Origin: JAFGBM01 sp964610155
GTDB taxonomy: Bacteria > Actinomycetota > Actinomycetes > Actinomycetales > Demequinaceae
DNA: 64,000 bases
Assembly: GCA_964610155.1 (NCBI GenBank)
Contig: CAZSUY010000005.1
Location: forward strand, 1 to 64,000
Direction of reading: 5' to 3'
The notes under the pieces are model-generated. The model did not search any database and was not told the origin of the DNA. It was given only the letters and a program-made list of their open reading frames with translations. The position numbers and the translations under genes were made by a program. Shown here piece after piece: positions 35,168-44,398 of the stretch (positions are counted from its first letter, which is position 1; every line of letters begins with the position of its first letter).

Positions 35168-35397
35168 CCGGTAGGGGAATATTCGAGGCCGTCGTCATTG
35201 AGGTGACTCGGGGCGCGACAGCGGGGGTGGCTGCTCGTCGCCTTGGCCTTTCCCCAGGGCTTTCTGACGCCGTCGTTGACGAGGCGGAACGGCTCGGGCT
35301 CCTCACGCGTTTTGGCGGGACGTGTTCCGCATGCGAGGGACCCGCGATCCGAGGATGTGTCGGATGCCCCCTAACGCGCGTCGGGCGCGAGGCTTAA
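35164..35397 (+). CDS. feoC: FeoC-like winged-helix protein
   Basis: Short (77 aa) product with a winged-helix-like region (TAGVAARRLGLSPGLSDAVV) and a C-terminal Cys cluster, CSAC-X7-CVGC. That resembles the iron-sulfur FeoC proteins that stabilise FeoB, though the Cys spacing differs from E. coli FeoC. GTG start overlapping the feoB stop (GTGA). Assignment rests on position and pattern. Confidence 0.7.
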   Translation: MTGRGIFEAVVIEVTRGATAGVAARRLGLSPGLSDAVVDEAERLGLLTRFGGTCSACEGPAIRGCVGCPLTRVGREA

Positions 35398-35451
35398 AGT
35401 AGAAGGAGGAGGCAACGCGCACTCTGCGCCGCCCGGCCAAGGAGGTGCTTC

Positions 35452-36108
35452 ATGGACATTGTCGTCGTCGGACGCCATACGAAGGTTTCGGAAGAGTTTC
35501 GGGCGAGGGTGATCGAGAAGTTACGAAGGATCGAGACCGTCGATAGCCGTGCTATTCGCATCGATGTTCACGTGGTTCATGAGCGTAATCCCAAGATTGC
35601 CGGCGAGCGGGAGAAGGTGGAACTCACCGTTCATGGCCACCGTCCCGTCGTACGTGCGGAGGCGGCGTCCGACGATCGGCATATGGCTCTGGATATAGCC
35701 ATCGACCGCTTGGTTGAACGCCTCCGCAAGCGGCACGAGCGCCATTCTCACCGCCACCAGGGCCGAATCGGGGTGGGAAAGCCCGGGACGCCAATGGAAT
35801 CATCCCCGCGGACCACCAGCGTCGAGGCCTGGGAGGGCGCGCCGGATTCGGCCACCAGGGAGATCCCTCTCGACGGGACTCCGATCGTGATTCGGAGCAA
35901 GATCCACTCCGCGGCACCGATGACGATCTCCGAGGCGATCGATCGCATGGAGCTTGTCGGGCACGACTTCTACCTCTTCCATGATTCAGAGAGCGGGTTG
36001 CCTTCGGCCGTCTATAGCCGCCGCGGGTGGACGTATGGTGTCATCCACCTTGAAAGGGAAGAGGAATCGGTTTCCGACGGCCACGAAGTGCTCAAGCAAC
36101 GTGCGTAG
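35452..36108 (+). CDS. hpf: long-form ribosome hibernation promoting factor
   Basis: Binds and pairs 70S ribosomes in stationary phase. Seen: N-terminal S30AE domain (residues 1-100, MDIVVVGRHTKVSEEFRARV) and the C-terminal dimerisation domain (about 145-205, IVIRSKIHSAAPMTISEAID ... HDFYLFHD). 218 aa. AAGGAGGT lies 5-6 nt before the ATG. Position next to secA is conserved. Confidence 0.96.
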   Translation: MDIVVVGRHTKVSEEFRARVIEKLRRIETVDSRAIRIDVHVVHERNPKIAGEREKVELTVHGHRPVVRAEAASDDRHMALDIAIDRLVERLRKRHERHSHRHQGRIGVGKPGTPMESSPRTTSVEAWEGAPDSATREIPLDGTPIVIRSKIHSAAPMTISEAIDRMELVGHDFYLFHDSESGLPSAVYSRRGWTYGVIHLEREEESVSDGHEVLKQRA

Positions 36109-36207
36109 TCGCGGGAGGAAGTGAGGGGGCGTATGGACGTTGGGCAGTCATAGCCGACGCTTGCGCCTACGATGGTTTCCGAACCACGTCCGACGTCAGG
36201 AGTAGCC

Positions 36208-39177
36208 GTGTTCCTGTTTGATAGGATCCTTCGCGCTGGTGAAGGGAAGAAGGTCAAGCGCCTCGAGGCCATCGCTGTTCTGACGAATGGGCTGGAGGAG
36301 GTTTTCCAGGGGTTTTCGGACGATGAGTTACAGAAGATGACGGGTACCTTTCGAACCCGTCTCGACGAGGGAGAGTCCCTTGACGAGCTCATGCCGGAGG
36401 TGTTCGCTACCGTTCGGGAGGCCTCGCAGCGGACCCTCGGCCTCCGTCCTTTCGACGTTCAGGTAATGGGCGGTGCGGCTCTTCACTTCGGCATGGTCGC
36501 AGAAATGAAGACGGGTGAAGGAAAGACCCTGGCGGCTACCCTTCCCTCATACCTCAATGCCCTTGGAGGCAAGGGCGTCCACATTGTTACGGTCAATGAC
36601 TACCTAGCCAAGTACCAATCCGAACTCATGGGTCGGGTCTTCCGTTTCCTAGGGATGACGACCGGCTGCGTTCTTGCGGGCATGCCCCCGGAGGAGCGCC
36701 GCAGACAGTACGCGGCAGACATCACCTACGGAACGAACAACGAGTTCGGCTTCGATCACCTGAGGGACAATATGGTGTTGAGTCCCGAGAGCATCGTCCA
36801 GCGGGGGCTCAGCTTCGGGATCATCGACGAGTGCGACTCAATCCTCATCGACGAGGCCCGCACTCCGCTCCTGATCTCAGGGCCGGCGTCGGGGGACAAT
36901 AGCCGCTGGTATGGGGAGTTCGCGAGGCTCGTAAATGGCCTCACCAAGGACGTCGATTATGAGGTTGATGAGAAGAAGAGGGCGATCGGGGTGCTCGAGC
37001 CCGGCATCGACAAGGTCGAAAAGGCGCTCGGGATCACTAGCCTCTATACGGCTGAGAACACCCCGCTCATCGCGTTTCTCAATAGCGCCATCAGGGCCAA
37101 GGAGTTGCTGCTTCGAGATCGCGATTACGTGGTCCAGGACGGTTCGGTCGACATCATCGACGAACACACCGGGCGCATCTTGAAAGGAAGGCGGTATGGC
37201 GAGGGCCTGCATCAGGCGCTTGAGGCCAAGGAAGGCCTAGCGATCAAGGCCGAGGTGCAGACGTTCGCTACCATCACGCTCCAGAATTACTTCCGAAAGT
37301 ACGAGAAGCTCGCTGGGATGACCGGCACGGCCCAAACCGAGGCGGCCGAGCTCCGTTCCACGTATGGGATGGAGGTCGTTTCCGTCCCCACCCACATGCC
37401 GATGGTCCGCATCGACCAGTCGGACTTTCTGTACAAGAACTCCCGGGCCAAGTTCGAGGCGATCATCGCGGATATCAAGGCCAGACATGAAAAGGGTCAG
37501 CCGGTCCTTGTAGGGACGGTCACCGTGGACCGATCGGAGTACCTTTCGAAGGAGCTCGACCGCGTCGGAATTCCTCACTCCGTACTCAACGCCAAGCAGC
37601 ATGAACGTGAAGCGGCGATTATCGCCGAGGCTGGTCGCAAGGGGGTCGTGACCATTGCGACGAACATGGCCGGGCGGGGAACCGACATCATGCTGGGTGG
37701 CAACCCGGAATTCCGTGCCATCGAGGCGATGGCGGCCAAAGGTCTCGATCCCGTCGAGGACGCCGCGAAGTATGAGAAGGCGTGGGCCAAGGCCTTTCAG
37801 GCTGCCCAGCACGCGGTTGAAAAGGAGCACGACGAGGTCGTCGCCGCCGGGGGACTCTACGTGCTCGGGACGGAGAGGCACGAGTCTCGCCGCATCGATA
37901 ATCAGCTACGCGGCCGGTCGGGCCGTCAGGGAGACCCAGGCGAGTCGAGGTTCTACCTTTCGCTCGAGGACGACCTCATGAGGATCTTCCAGTCCGGCCT
38001 AGCCGCACAACTCATGAATTCCACGGCCTTTCCCGATGACATGCCGATCGAATCCAAGGTCCTGACCCGTGGGGTGAGGAGCGCGCAGGCCCAGATCGAG
38101 GGCCGTAATTTCGACATGCGCAAGACCATCCTCAAGTATGACGATGTGATGGCTTCCCAGCGCGATGTCATTTACGCCGAGAGGAAGAGAGTCCTGGACG
38201 GGGAGGACGTCCTGGATCAGATCGAGGGCTTCATCGACGATGTCGTGAAGGAGAACGTTCTGGCAGCGACCATCGGAAATCCGGATGACTGGGATCTCGA
38301 CGGCCTGCTACGTGGCCTCAGGGTCATCTATCCCGTGTCACTGACCGCGGACGAGCTCATCGAGGATGTTGGTGGCATCTCGCTTCTTTCGTCCGAATAC
38401 CTCATCCGGGAACTCTCCTCCGATGCGCACATTCGCTACGGCGAGGTCGAGGCCAGGATCGGCAAGGAGGTCATGCGGCAGGTCGAGCGGCAGATCGTCC
38501 TCCAGGTGGTTGACGCGAAGTGGCGCGAGCACCTCTATGAAATGGATTACCTCCGGGATGGGATCGGGCTTCGGGCCATGGGCCAGCGCGACCCCCTCAT
38601 GGAGTATCAGAGGGAGAGTTTCCAGTTGTTCGAGGGCCTATCGAGCGCGATCAAGGAGATGACGCTCTCGGCGCTCTACCGGGTCGAGAAGCGGGAGCCG
38701 GGGGCCACCCAGGGGCAACCGACCGTCACAACGTCCTCGGCCGCTGAGACGGCCGTGGCGGCCGGAGCCCCGGCCGCTGGGCCGGCCGTACGAAGCCCGG
38801 CCATAACGTCCTCCGGGACGGGTTCGGCGGGGGCGGTGTCCATGTCTCAAATGACCTTCAGTGGACCGACCCTCGACAACTCCTCTGGGGCAGCGGGGAC
38901 TCAACCCGGAGGGCAGGCCTCCGCGCCGTCCCGGGCCGCGGCCCGCAAGGCCGCCGGAGGAAAGGGCGGAGCGGGTAAGCGCGGCGCGCAGAAGGGTGGG
39001 GCGGGTAGCCTCGGTTCCGGGGGATCCGGTGCGGGTGATCCAGCGGCGCCGAAGAAGATCCCCGTGGTCAAGGCGCCGAAGAGCGGGGTCACGTATCCGG
39101 GGACGGGACGGAACGTGCCTTGCCCCTGCGGATCGGGAAAGAAGTACAAACTCTGCCACGGCAAGGACGAGGCGTAG
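36208..39177 (+). CDS. secA: preprotein translocase ATPase SecA
   Basis: Motor of Sec-dependent protein export. Seen: N-terminal FDRILRAGEGKKVKRLEAI, Walker A MKTGEGKT, Walker B IIDECDSILIDEAR, GTATNMAGRGTDI-like segment near 37660, and the C-terminal zinc motif CPCGSGKKYKLCHG. A Gly/Ala/Pro-rich linker of about 120 residues precedes the zinc motif. 989 aa from the GTG at 36208, with AGGAG 6 nt upstream; the ATG at 36172 has no site. Confidence 0.96.
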   Translation: MFLFDRILRAGEGKKVKRLEAIAVLTNGLEEVFQGFSDDELQKMTGTFRTRLDEGESLDELMPEVFATVREASQRTLGLRPFDVQVMGGAALHFGMVAEMKTGEGKTLAATLPSYLNALGGKGVHIVTVNDYLAKYQSELMGRVFRFLGMTTGCVLAGMPPEERRRQYAADITYGTNNEFGFDHLRDNMVLSPESIVQRGLSFGIIDECDSILIDEARTPLLISGPASGDNSRWYGEFARLVNGLTKDVDYEVDEKKRAIGVLEPGIDKVEKALGITSLYTAENTPLIAFLNSAIRAKELLLRDRDYVVQDGSVDIIDEHTGRILKGRRYGEGLHQALEAKEGLAIKAEVQTFATITLQNYFRKYEKLAGMTGTAQTEAAELRSTYGMEVVSVPTHMPMVRIDQSDFLYKNSRAKFEAIIADIKARHEKGQPVLVGTVTVDRSEYLSKELDRVGIPHSVLNAKQHEREAAIIAEAGRKGVVTIATNMAGRGTDIMLGGNPEFRAIEAMAAKGLDPVEDAAKYEKAWAKAFQAAQHAVEKEHDEVVAAGGLYVLGTERHESRRIDNQLRGRSGRQGDPGESRFYLSLEDDLMRIFQSGLAAQLMNSTAFPDDMPIESKVLTRGVRSAQAQIEGRNFDMRKTILKYDDVMASQRDVIYAERKRVLDGEDVLDQIEGFIDDVVKENVLAATIGNPDDWDLDGLLRGLRVIYPVSLTADELIEDVGGISLLSSEYLIRELSSDAHIRYGEVEARIGKEVMRQVERQIVLQVVDAKWREHLYEMDYLRDGIGLRAMGQRDPLMEYQRESFQLFEGLSSAIKEMTLSALYRVEKREPGATQGQPTVTTSSAAETAVAAGAPAAGPAVRSPAITSSGTGSAGAVSMSQMTFSGPTLDNSSGAAGTQPGGQASAPSRAAARKAAGGKGGAGKRGAQKGGAGSLGSGGSGAGDPAAPKKIPVVKAPKSGVTYPGTGRNVPCPCGSGKKYKLCHGKDEA

Positions 39178-39201
39178 CTCTGGTCGTTTGCGAGGAGCCT
39201 G

Positions 39202-39696
39202 TCAGCCGATGTCGAGGACGGTGGCCTGCCAGCGGCCCCCGATGTCCTCGAAGCGTGCGGCTATCGCCCTTACGTGACACCCGTCGTCCGCGATGATGCT
39301 CGTCTCCGCGGCGATATCGCTCACACGATAGACCCGGATTCTTCGGATGCCCACGGTTGTCGGTGGTATATGTCCGGCGCGTAGAGCGAGGGCCCCTTGG
39401 CGGGCCAGCGATGCCCGGATTTGCGGAGTGACCCAACGGTTGAGTTGATCCAGGCCGTGACCGCCGAGCACGACCTCTAGTGCAGTCTTTGCGACGGTGC
39501 AGGCAAGCGGGGTCGGGTCCCCGAGTAATCGCCGGGGGCGTGCGTAGGGACTCTCTGGCGCGGCGCGTGGAGCGAGCGAATGGGCGACGGCCCCGGTGGT
39601 TAGTGGCCTCGTAACCGCGGCGACGCTCATGACCGAATTCCCCTTGAAGTCGCGGCAATTGCAGTCGCCCCCAGCATCCGGATCCTCATTGTTCAT
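39202..39696 (-). CDS. DUF6459-like conserved actinobacterial protein (Rv3231c-type neighbour of secA)
   Basis: Hypothetical protein with LGGHGLDQLNRWVTPQIRASL, then a beta-rich RRIRVYRVSDIAAETSIIAD and ARFEDIGGRWQATVLDIG. The pattern matches the DUF6459 family found beside secA in actinobacteria. 164 aa from 39696; a start at 39630 (MSVAAVTRP, with AAGGGG upstream) is equally possible. Function unknown. Confidence 0.65.
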   Translation of the reverse strand: MNNEDPDAGGDCNCRDFKGNSVMSVAAVTRPLTTGAVAHSLAPRAAPESPYARPRRLLGDPTPLACTVAKTALEVVLGGHGLDQLNRWVTPQIRASLARQGALALRAGHIPPTTVGIRRIRVYRVSDIAAETSIIADDGCHVRAIAARFEDIGGRWQATVLDIG

Positions 39697-39705
39697 CCAC
39701 CCCTC

Positions 39706-39749
39706 TAGATATCGTAACGTATCGAATAATGCTATTAGATATCGTTAGG
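39706..39749. promoter_or_regulatory. AT-rich divergent promoter region with 30-bp-spaced direct repeats
   Basis: TAGATATCGTAACG (39706-39719) and TAGATATCGTTAGG (39736-39749) stand exactly 30 bp (about three helical turns) apart between two divergent genes. The stretch is markedly AT-rich compared with its surroundings. Likely promoter DNA with paired binding sites. Confidence 0.45.
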
Positions 39750-39823
39750 TGTAGCGCAATGAAATAGATCTGTCGACTCGAATGGGGATGTTGTGGACAA
39801 CTTCGGTCCCGTATCGTGTGATC

Positions 39824-40336
39824 GTGCGGTGGAACGACTTGTTCGGTGATCTCGAGGGCCAATTCGCATCTGCCCAAAGCGCGGAATTCGAGGCGGAGGT
39901 CGCGGAGCTGGCAATCGCGGAGCGTGCCTCCGTTGAGTTGGCAGCGAGGATAAGGGCGGTCGGGTCGGATCCAGTAGTGGTTCACCTCGAGGGGGGATCG
40001 GCGCTTCGGGGGACGATCGCCGACGTGACGCCGGCCTGGATCCTGTTGCATGAGGGAAAGCGGGATCACCTTGTGCCCCTCGCGGCGATCGTTGGCATCA
40101 CGGGGGTCACCGATCGATCGTTGCCGTGGGGTGAGGTCGAGCGTCGACTTTCCCTCGGCCACGCGCTGCGGATCCTCTCTAGCGCCGGAGCCAGGGTCGT
40201 CGCCGAGACGAAGGGGGGCGACTTCCAGGGCTCCATCTCGGCTGTCGGTGCCGACCACTGCGATATCCAGTTGGAGTCGGGAACTGGGTGTGTGGCCGTG
40301 CCCTTCTCCGCGCTCAGGCGGGTGACGTCCGCCTAG
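39824..40336 (+). CDS. conserved actinobacterial hypothetical protein with Sm-like region
   Basis: The product begins VRWNDLFGDLEGQFASAQ and contains VVVHLEGGSALRGTIADVTPAWILLHEG, which looks like a small SH3/Sm-like beta barrel. Related proteins occur by secA in actinobacteria, sometimes named Fis-like without support. GTG at 39824 is chosen because the family starts at this point; an in-frame ATG at 39782 would add 14 residues. No ribosome site at either. Its stop lies in a tandem duplication. Confidence 0.7.
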   Translation: MRWNDLFGDLEGQFASAQSAEFEAEVAELAIAERASVELAARIRAVGSDPVVVHLEGGSALRGTIADVTPAWILLHEGKRDHLVPLAAIVGITGVTDRSLPWGEVERRLSLGHALRILSSAGARVVAETKGGDFQGSISAVGADHCDIQLESGTGCVAVPFSALRRVTSA

Positions 40337-40357
40337 GAAGTGGATGCTCTAGGAAGT
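40333..40357. repeat. duplicated stop-codon segment (CTAGGAAGT x2)
   Basis: CTAGGAAGT at 40333-40341, containing the stop at 40334-40336, recurs at 40349-40357, 16 bp further on. The bases between are partly alike. Weaker than the others of its kind in the window. Confidence 0.55.
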
Positions 40358-40423
40358 AGTGAGCACCAACTGCCCTCGGGGAGGTCCTTGAGTCAATGAT
40401 CGCCCAGTGGGGGCCGAGCATAA

Positions 40424-40630
40424 TTAGCGCTCGATTTCGGTGCGCGCCCTTGAGGTTTCGTACTGCCGCTGGATGTAGGCCTCAAGTTCGGAAGCCTCGA
40501 TCCGCCATTGGTTCCTGCCCCCCACCTGAATCGCCCGCAATTCACCGGAGCGCACCAATGCGTACGACTGCGCCGCCTTGATGTTGAGGGCCTCCTGGAC
40601 GTCAGCGAGCGTGAGGAATCGGGGCTCCAT
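40424..40630 (-). CDS. helix-turn-helix (excisionase/BldC-like) DNA-binding protein
   Basis: 68-residue protein starting MEPRFLTLADVQEALNIKAA, with a MerR/excisionase-type helix-turn-helix and the wing LRAIQVGGRNQWRIEASELE. Conserved in actinobacteria beside the SAF-domain gene. The start at 40630 is set by family length. Convergent with the preceding hypothetical gene and divergent from the CpaB-like gene. Confidence 0.82.
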   Translation of the reverse strand: MEPRFLTLADVQEALNIKAAQSYALVRSGELRAIQVGGRNQWRIEASELEAYIQRQYETSRARTEIER

Positions 40631-40737
40631 GTTCCTCAGTCTCCCATGGACGGGTCTGTGGACGGGGTTATCCACACCCATCTGCGGGGCCTGTCTCGCT
40701 GAGGCAGGATGGCCCAAAGCGACCTAAGGAGGTATCC

Positions 40738-41361
40738 ATGAATCCGACCATCGGCCCGATCGCTGCCAGACTCAAACGTCCCGGATGGGCAGATCCGCGC
40801 CTGATCATTGGGTTGGGGCTAATTGCCGTTTCCGTCTGGGGGACCACGTCCCTCGTATCCCGAGCCGACCACACGGAGCCGTATCTCGTTGCTAGGGATA
40901 CCCTGACACCAGGAACGCCCCTCAGCGAGAGAAACGTTGTCGTTTCGCACGTGAGGATCGGAGAGGGATATCTTTCGGCCGAGGATCCCCCGTGGGGCTC
41001 CGTCGTCACTCGCACAATCGCACCCGGCGAGTTGATTCCCGCATCGGCCGTCGACGAACCGGAGGATTTTAGCTCTCGGCCGGTTGCCGTGGCGAGTTCC
41101 CTGCCTCTTGCCGAGGGAATCGAGCCCGGTGCTGTCGTGGACGTGTGGCTAATACGAGAGGGACTTGTAGGAAGCGAGTCGGTATTGGTGGCCTCCGGTC
41201 TTGTCATCGATCAGGTCGATCGGGATTCGGGTGCGTTTTCTTCCGGCGCCGAGACCGCGTACGTTTTGGTGCCCGCCGATGAAGTGGGTGACTTCCTGGC
41301 CGCCCTGGCCGAGGAAGGGGACGTGGTGGTCGTCGGAACGGCCGGACGAGGAACCTCATGA
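40738..41361 (+). CDS. SAF-domain protein (CpaB/RcpC-like)
   Basis: One membrane helix near the N-terminus (LIIGLGLIAVSVWGTTSLV), then an SAF domain of the kind found in the pilus protein CpaB/RcpC (VARDTLTPGTPLSERNVVVS ... IAPGELIPASAV). 207 aa. An AAGGAGGT site lies just before the ATG. Overlaps the CpaE-like gene by ATGA. In Tad pilus systems this pair helps assemble the pilus, but no tadA, tadB, tadC or pilin gene is near. Confidence 0.8.
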   Translation: MNPTIGPIAARLKRPGWADPRLIIGLGLIAVSVWGTTSLVSRADHTEPYLVARDTLTPGTPLSERNVVVSHVRIGEGYLSAEDPPWGSVVTRTIAPGELIPASAVDEPEDFSSRPVAVASSLPLAEGIEPGAVVDVWLIREGLVGSESVLVASGLVIDQVDRDSGAFSSGAETAYVLVPADEVGDFLAALAEEGDVVVVGTAGRGTS

Positions 41362-42590
41362 CGACCGCCGTGATCGTCGCCGTGCGGGGTCCTGAGGAGG
41401 CCGAACTGGCCAGGGCCATCGAGGCGCATGCCGACCTTGTGGTGGCCAGGAGGTGCGCCGACCTTGTGGAGGCCGTCGCCGCAGTGGCTGCCGGCGTGGG
41501 GGGAGTCGTCGTTGTATCGGATCAACCGCGGCTCGATCGTGCGGTCGTCCGGGCGCTGGGTAAGCATGGGGTGGCAATCGTTGGAATACCCTCAAGCCCG
41601 GATGCTGCGGCGCGGCTTTCTTCTCTTGGGGTGGCTACGGTTACCTCAGTTGGTGCTGCGGTGGACGAGGTGGTATCAGCGGTGGTCGATTCAATCAGCG
41701 AACCGACAGGTATGGGTGACACGATCACCGAGTCCGAACCACTCGGGGAAGGTGCCGTCATCTCAATATGGGGCCCAACGGGTGCCCCAGGTCGGACGAC
41801 CCTCGCGGTCAACCTGGCCACCGAATTCGCTTCCCTCACGGAGTCCGTCATCTTGCTTGATGCCGATACTTTTGGGGGAGCTGTCGCTCAGGCGCTTGGG
41901 ATGCTTGATGAGGCCCCTGGGGTCGCGGCCGTGGCGCGGGCAGCGTTGGAGGGGAGTTCGTTGGCCGATGCCATCCGACGATTCGCGCTTGAGGTCCGGC
42001 CGGGTTTACGTGTCCTAAGCGGGATTACCCAAACATCTCGCTGGCCTGAATTGCCGTCCGCGGCCCTTGAACCGATGCTCCAGGCGGTTCGATCTGCGGC
42101 TTCCGTTTCGGTCATCGATTGCGGGTTTGGCATCGAGAAGGAAGGAGCGGTGTCTGGGGGTATAGGCCGCAACGAGGCGACCCTCACTGCGCTCGCCGCA
42201 TCCGACCTCATCGTTGTCGTTGGCTCGGCCGAGCCCCTAGGTATCCAGCGTCTGGTTCGAGCGTTGGGTGATCTGGGCGACGGGGAGGCGGCCGCGGTCC
42301 CTCGTCTCGTCGTGGTAAACAGGGTGAGGGCATCGGTATGCGGGATGAGGCCGTCTCAGGCGGTGGGGGAAGTGCTCGCTCGCTACGCGGCGGTCAAGGA
42401 GGCCTGGATCATTCCAGACGACCCAAAGGCCTGCGACTCGGCAACGCTCGCCGGTCAAGCCTTAATGGAACGTGCGCCCCATTCGCCTGCCCGAAGGGCC
42501 ATCGAGGCGATCGCGAAACGGGTGTGGTCCGATGTCTCGGGGGGCGGGGTGGCCGAGGACGGAATCGTCCGGGAAGAAGTACGGGTCTAG
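41358..42590 (+). CDS. CpaE/TadZ-like MinD-family ATPase
   Basis: Soluble protein with an N-terminal receiver-like domain (about 1-120) and a MinD/ParA-type ATPase (about 130-400) whose deviant Walker A reads GPTGAPGRTT. Other features are LLDADTFGGAVAQAL and SVIDCGFG. Both the Lys pattern and length (410 aa) suit CpaE/TadZ pilus localisation proteins. Coupled to the CpaB-like gene. Its stop and that of hisN share the tetranucleotide CTAG. Confidence 0.8.
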   Translation: MTTAVIVAVRGPEEAELARAIEAHADLVVARRCADLVEAVAAVAAGVGGVVVVSDQPRLDRAVVRALGKHGVAIVGIPSSPDAAARLSSLGVATVTSVGAAVDEVVSAVVDSISEPTGMGDTITESEPLGEGAVISIWGPTGAPGRTTLAVNLATEFASLTESVILLDADTFGGAVAQALGMLDEAPGVAAVARAALEGSSLADAIRRFALEVRPGLRVLSGITQTSRWPELPSAALEPMLQAVRSAASVSVIDCGFGIEKEGAVSGGIGRNEATLTALAASDLIVVVGSAEPLGIQRLVRALGDLGDGEAAAVPRLVVVNRVRASVCGMRPSQAVGEVLARYAAVKEAWIIPDDPKACDSATLAGQALMERAPHSPARRAIEAIAKRVWSDVSGGGVAEDGIVREEVRV

Positions 42591-43393
42591 GCGGGAGAAC
42601 CTGCGAGTCGTCTCAGCACTTCGTCGTGCACGAGGCCGTTGGTCGCAAGGGCGTTGCCCCCGAAAGGTCCGCGGACGCCCGTCAGCGACGTGAACCGGCC
42701 CCCGGCCTCCTCGACGATTGGGACAAGGGCGGCCATGTCGTAGAGGGCAAGGTCGGGCTCTGCCGCCACCTCCATGACGCCCTCGGCGACGAGCATGTAA
42801 CTCCAGAAATCACCGAAGGCCCGGGTGCGCCACATCCGCCGCTGGAGGTCGAGAAAGTTCTCCAGGAGCCCGGCCGACTCCCAGCCCGTCAGGCTGGCGT
42901 ATGAGAGGGATGCCTCAGAGAGGCTGTCGATCGCGGAGACCTTGAGCCGCGTGGAATCATTGAGGGCAGTGCCCTTCCAGGCCCCATCCCCGCGGGAGGC
43001 GAACCACCTCATCCCAAGGGCCGGGGCGCTCGCCACCCCCATGACGGGATCTCCCTCCACCAAGAGGGCGATGAGGGTGCCCCACACCGGGACGCCTCTG
43101 ATGTAGTTCTTGGTCCCGTCGACCGGATCGATGACCCACTGACGCGGCCCCCCACCCTTGGACCCGAACTCCTCCCCATAGATGGCGTCCTCGGGGTTGT
43201 GACGCTCGAGGCAGGTCCGAATCATCTCCTCCGCGGTTCGATCGATCTCGGTGACCGGGGTGGAGTCGCCCTTCATCTCCACCTGCAGGGAGTGTCTACC
43301 AAAGCTCTTCAGGGTGAGGGCATCGACCTCGTCCGCAAGGTGGAGGGCGAAGGACAGATCATCGGCATAGGGTCCTTTCGCGGTCATATTCAC
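42587..43393 (-). CDS. hisN: histidinol-phosphatase, inositol monophosphatase family
   Basis: IMPase-fold phosphatase. Seen: the metal loops GEEFGS and DPVDGTKNYIRG, and LYDMAALVPIVEEAGG. 268 aa. Orthologues at this place next to aroA and rsgA in actinobacteria act as HisN in histidine synthesis; inositol phosphatase activity is an alternative. Convergent with the CpaE-like gene; 3 bp upstream of it begins the rsgA stop. Confidence 0.9.
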   Translation of the reverse strand: MNMTAKGPYADDLSFALHLADEVDALTLKSFGRHSLQVEMKGDSTPVTEIDRTAEEMIRTCLERHNPEDAIYGEEFGSKGGGPRQWVIDPVDGTKNYIRGVPVWGTLIALLVEGDPVMGVASAPALGMRWFASRGDGAWKGTALNDSTRLKVSAIDSLSEASLSYASLTGWESAGLLENFLDLQRRMWRTRAFGDFWSYMLVAEGVMEVAAEPDLALYDMAALVPIVEEAGGRFTSLTGVRGPFGGNALATNGLVHDEVLRRLAGSPA

Positions 43394-43396
43394 ACG

Positions 43397-44398
43397 CTAC
43401 AGGGGTTCGGTCCCGATGCGGCTGGCGAGAAGCCGCCGGATCGAGTCGAGGCGCATCTTCCGCTCCGCCGTGTCAGCCCAAGCGTCGAGCGAGCAACCAT
43501 CACCATCCCCCTGGTGGGGGCATCCGCGGGCGCAGTCCGTGGCGGCCTGGGCGACCTCGGGGAAGGCGTTCATCAGATGGGCCTGCTTAACGTGGCCGAG
43601 CCCGAACGTCCTGACACCAGGGGTATCGATGATCCATCCGGTGCCGGGGATTTTGAGGGCGATGGCCGAGGAGGAGGTGTGGCGGCCCCTTCCGGTTACC
43701 GCATTGACCCCTCCCGTCGCACGGTCCGATCCGGGAACGAGGGCGTTGACCAGGGTGGACTTGCCGACGCCGGAAGAGCCGATGAGGACGGTCGTGCCTC
43801 CGGAGAGCGCTTTCCGGAGGTGGGAGAGTCCATCGATGCGATCGCCCTCGAACCCGGTCGCGATGACGGTCACCCCCAGGGGTTCATAGGCCTCCCTGAG
43901 AGGCGAGGGATCGGCCAGATCGGTCTTGGTGAGCACGAGGAGGCCCTCGATTCCGGCATCGAAGGCGGCTACCAGGCAGCGGTCGATCAGGCGCCGGTTC
44001 GGCTCCGGCTCGGCAAGCGATATCACGATGCCCAGGCGATCAGCGTTGGCGACGACCACTCTTTCGGTGGGATCGGAGTCGTCGGCGCTTCGGCGCAGGA
44101 CACACCGCCGCTTTTCGCGCCCGACGATCCTGGCAAGGGAACCCTCTTCCCCCGACACGTCCCCGACGACTCGAACCCTGTCGCCGACGACGATCGCCCT
44201 CTTGCCCAGCTCGCGCGCCTGGATCGCCGTCACTGTGGCGTCTTCGTCCCCGACCCCATGGACGAGGTATCGACCACGGTCGACGGCGATGACCCAGCCG
44301 GTGAAGGCGTCCGCATGTTCGGGGCGCCGCTTGGAGCGCGGTCGGGACCCGCGTGGGTTCGGTCGAATCCGCGCGTCGGACTCATCGAAGCGCTTCAA
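43397..44398 (-). CDS. rsgA: ribosome small subunit-dependent GTPase RsgA
   Basis: Circularly permuted GTPase in late 30S assembly. Seen: an OB-fold N-terminus; G4 TKTDLAD; G1 GSSGVGKST; G3 DTPGVR; and a zinc motif with C-X4-C-X-H pattern (DCARGCPHQGDGDGC). The actinobacterial N-terminus FDESDARIRPNPRGSRPRSK is present. I set the start at the TTG at 44398, which has GGAG 5 nt upstream and overlaps the aroA stop (TTGA). The longer open frame to 44629 is not conserved-looking. About 333 aa. Confidence 0.93.
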   Translation of the reverse strand: MKRFDESDARIRPNPRGSRPRSKRRPEHADAFTGWVIAVDRGRYLVHGVGDEDATVTAIQARELGKRAIVVGDRVRVVGDVSGEEGSLARIVGREKRRCVLRRSADDSDPTERVVVANADRLGIVISLAEPEPNRRLIDRCLVAAFDAGIEGLLVLTKTDLADPSPLREAYEPLGVTVIATGFEGDRIDGLSHLRKALSGGTTVLIGSSGVGKSTLVNALVPGSDRATGGVNAVTGRGRHTSSSAIALKIPGTGWIIDTPGVRTFGLGHVKQAHLMNAFPEVAQAATDCARGCPHQGDGDGCSLDAWADTAERKMRLDSIRRLLASRIGTEPL

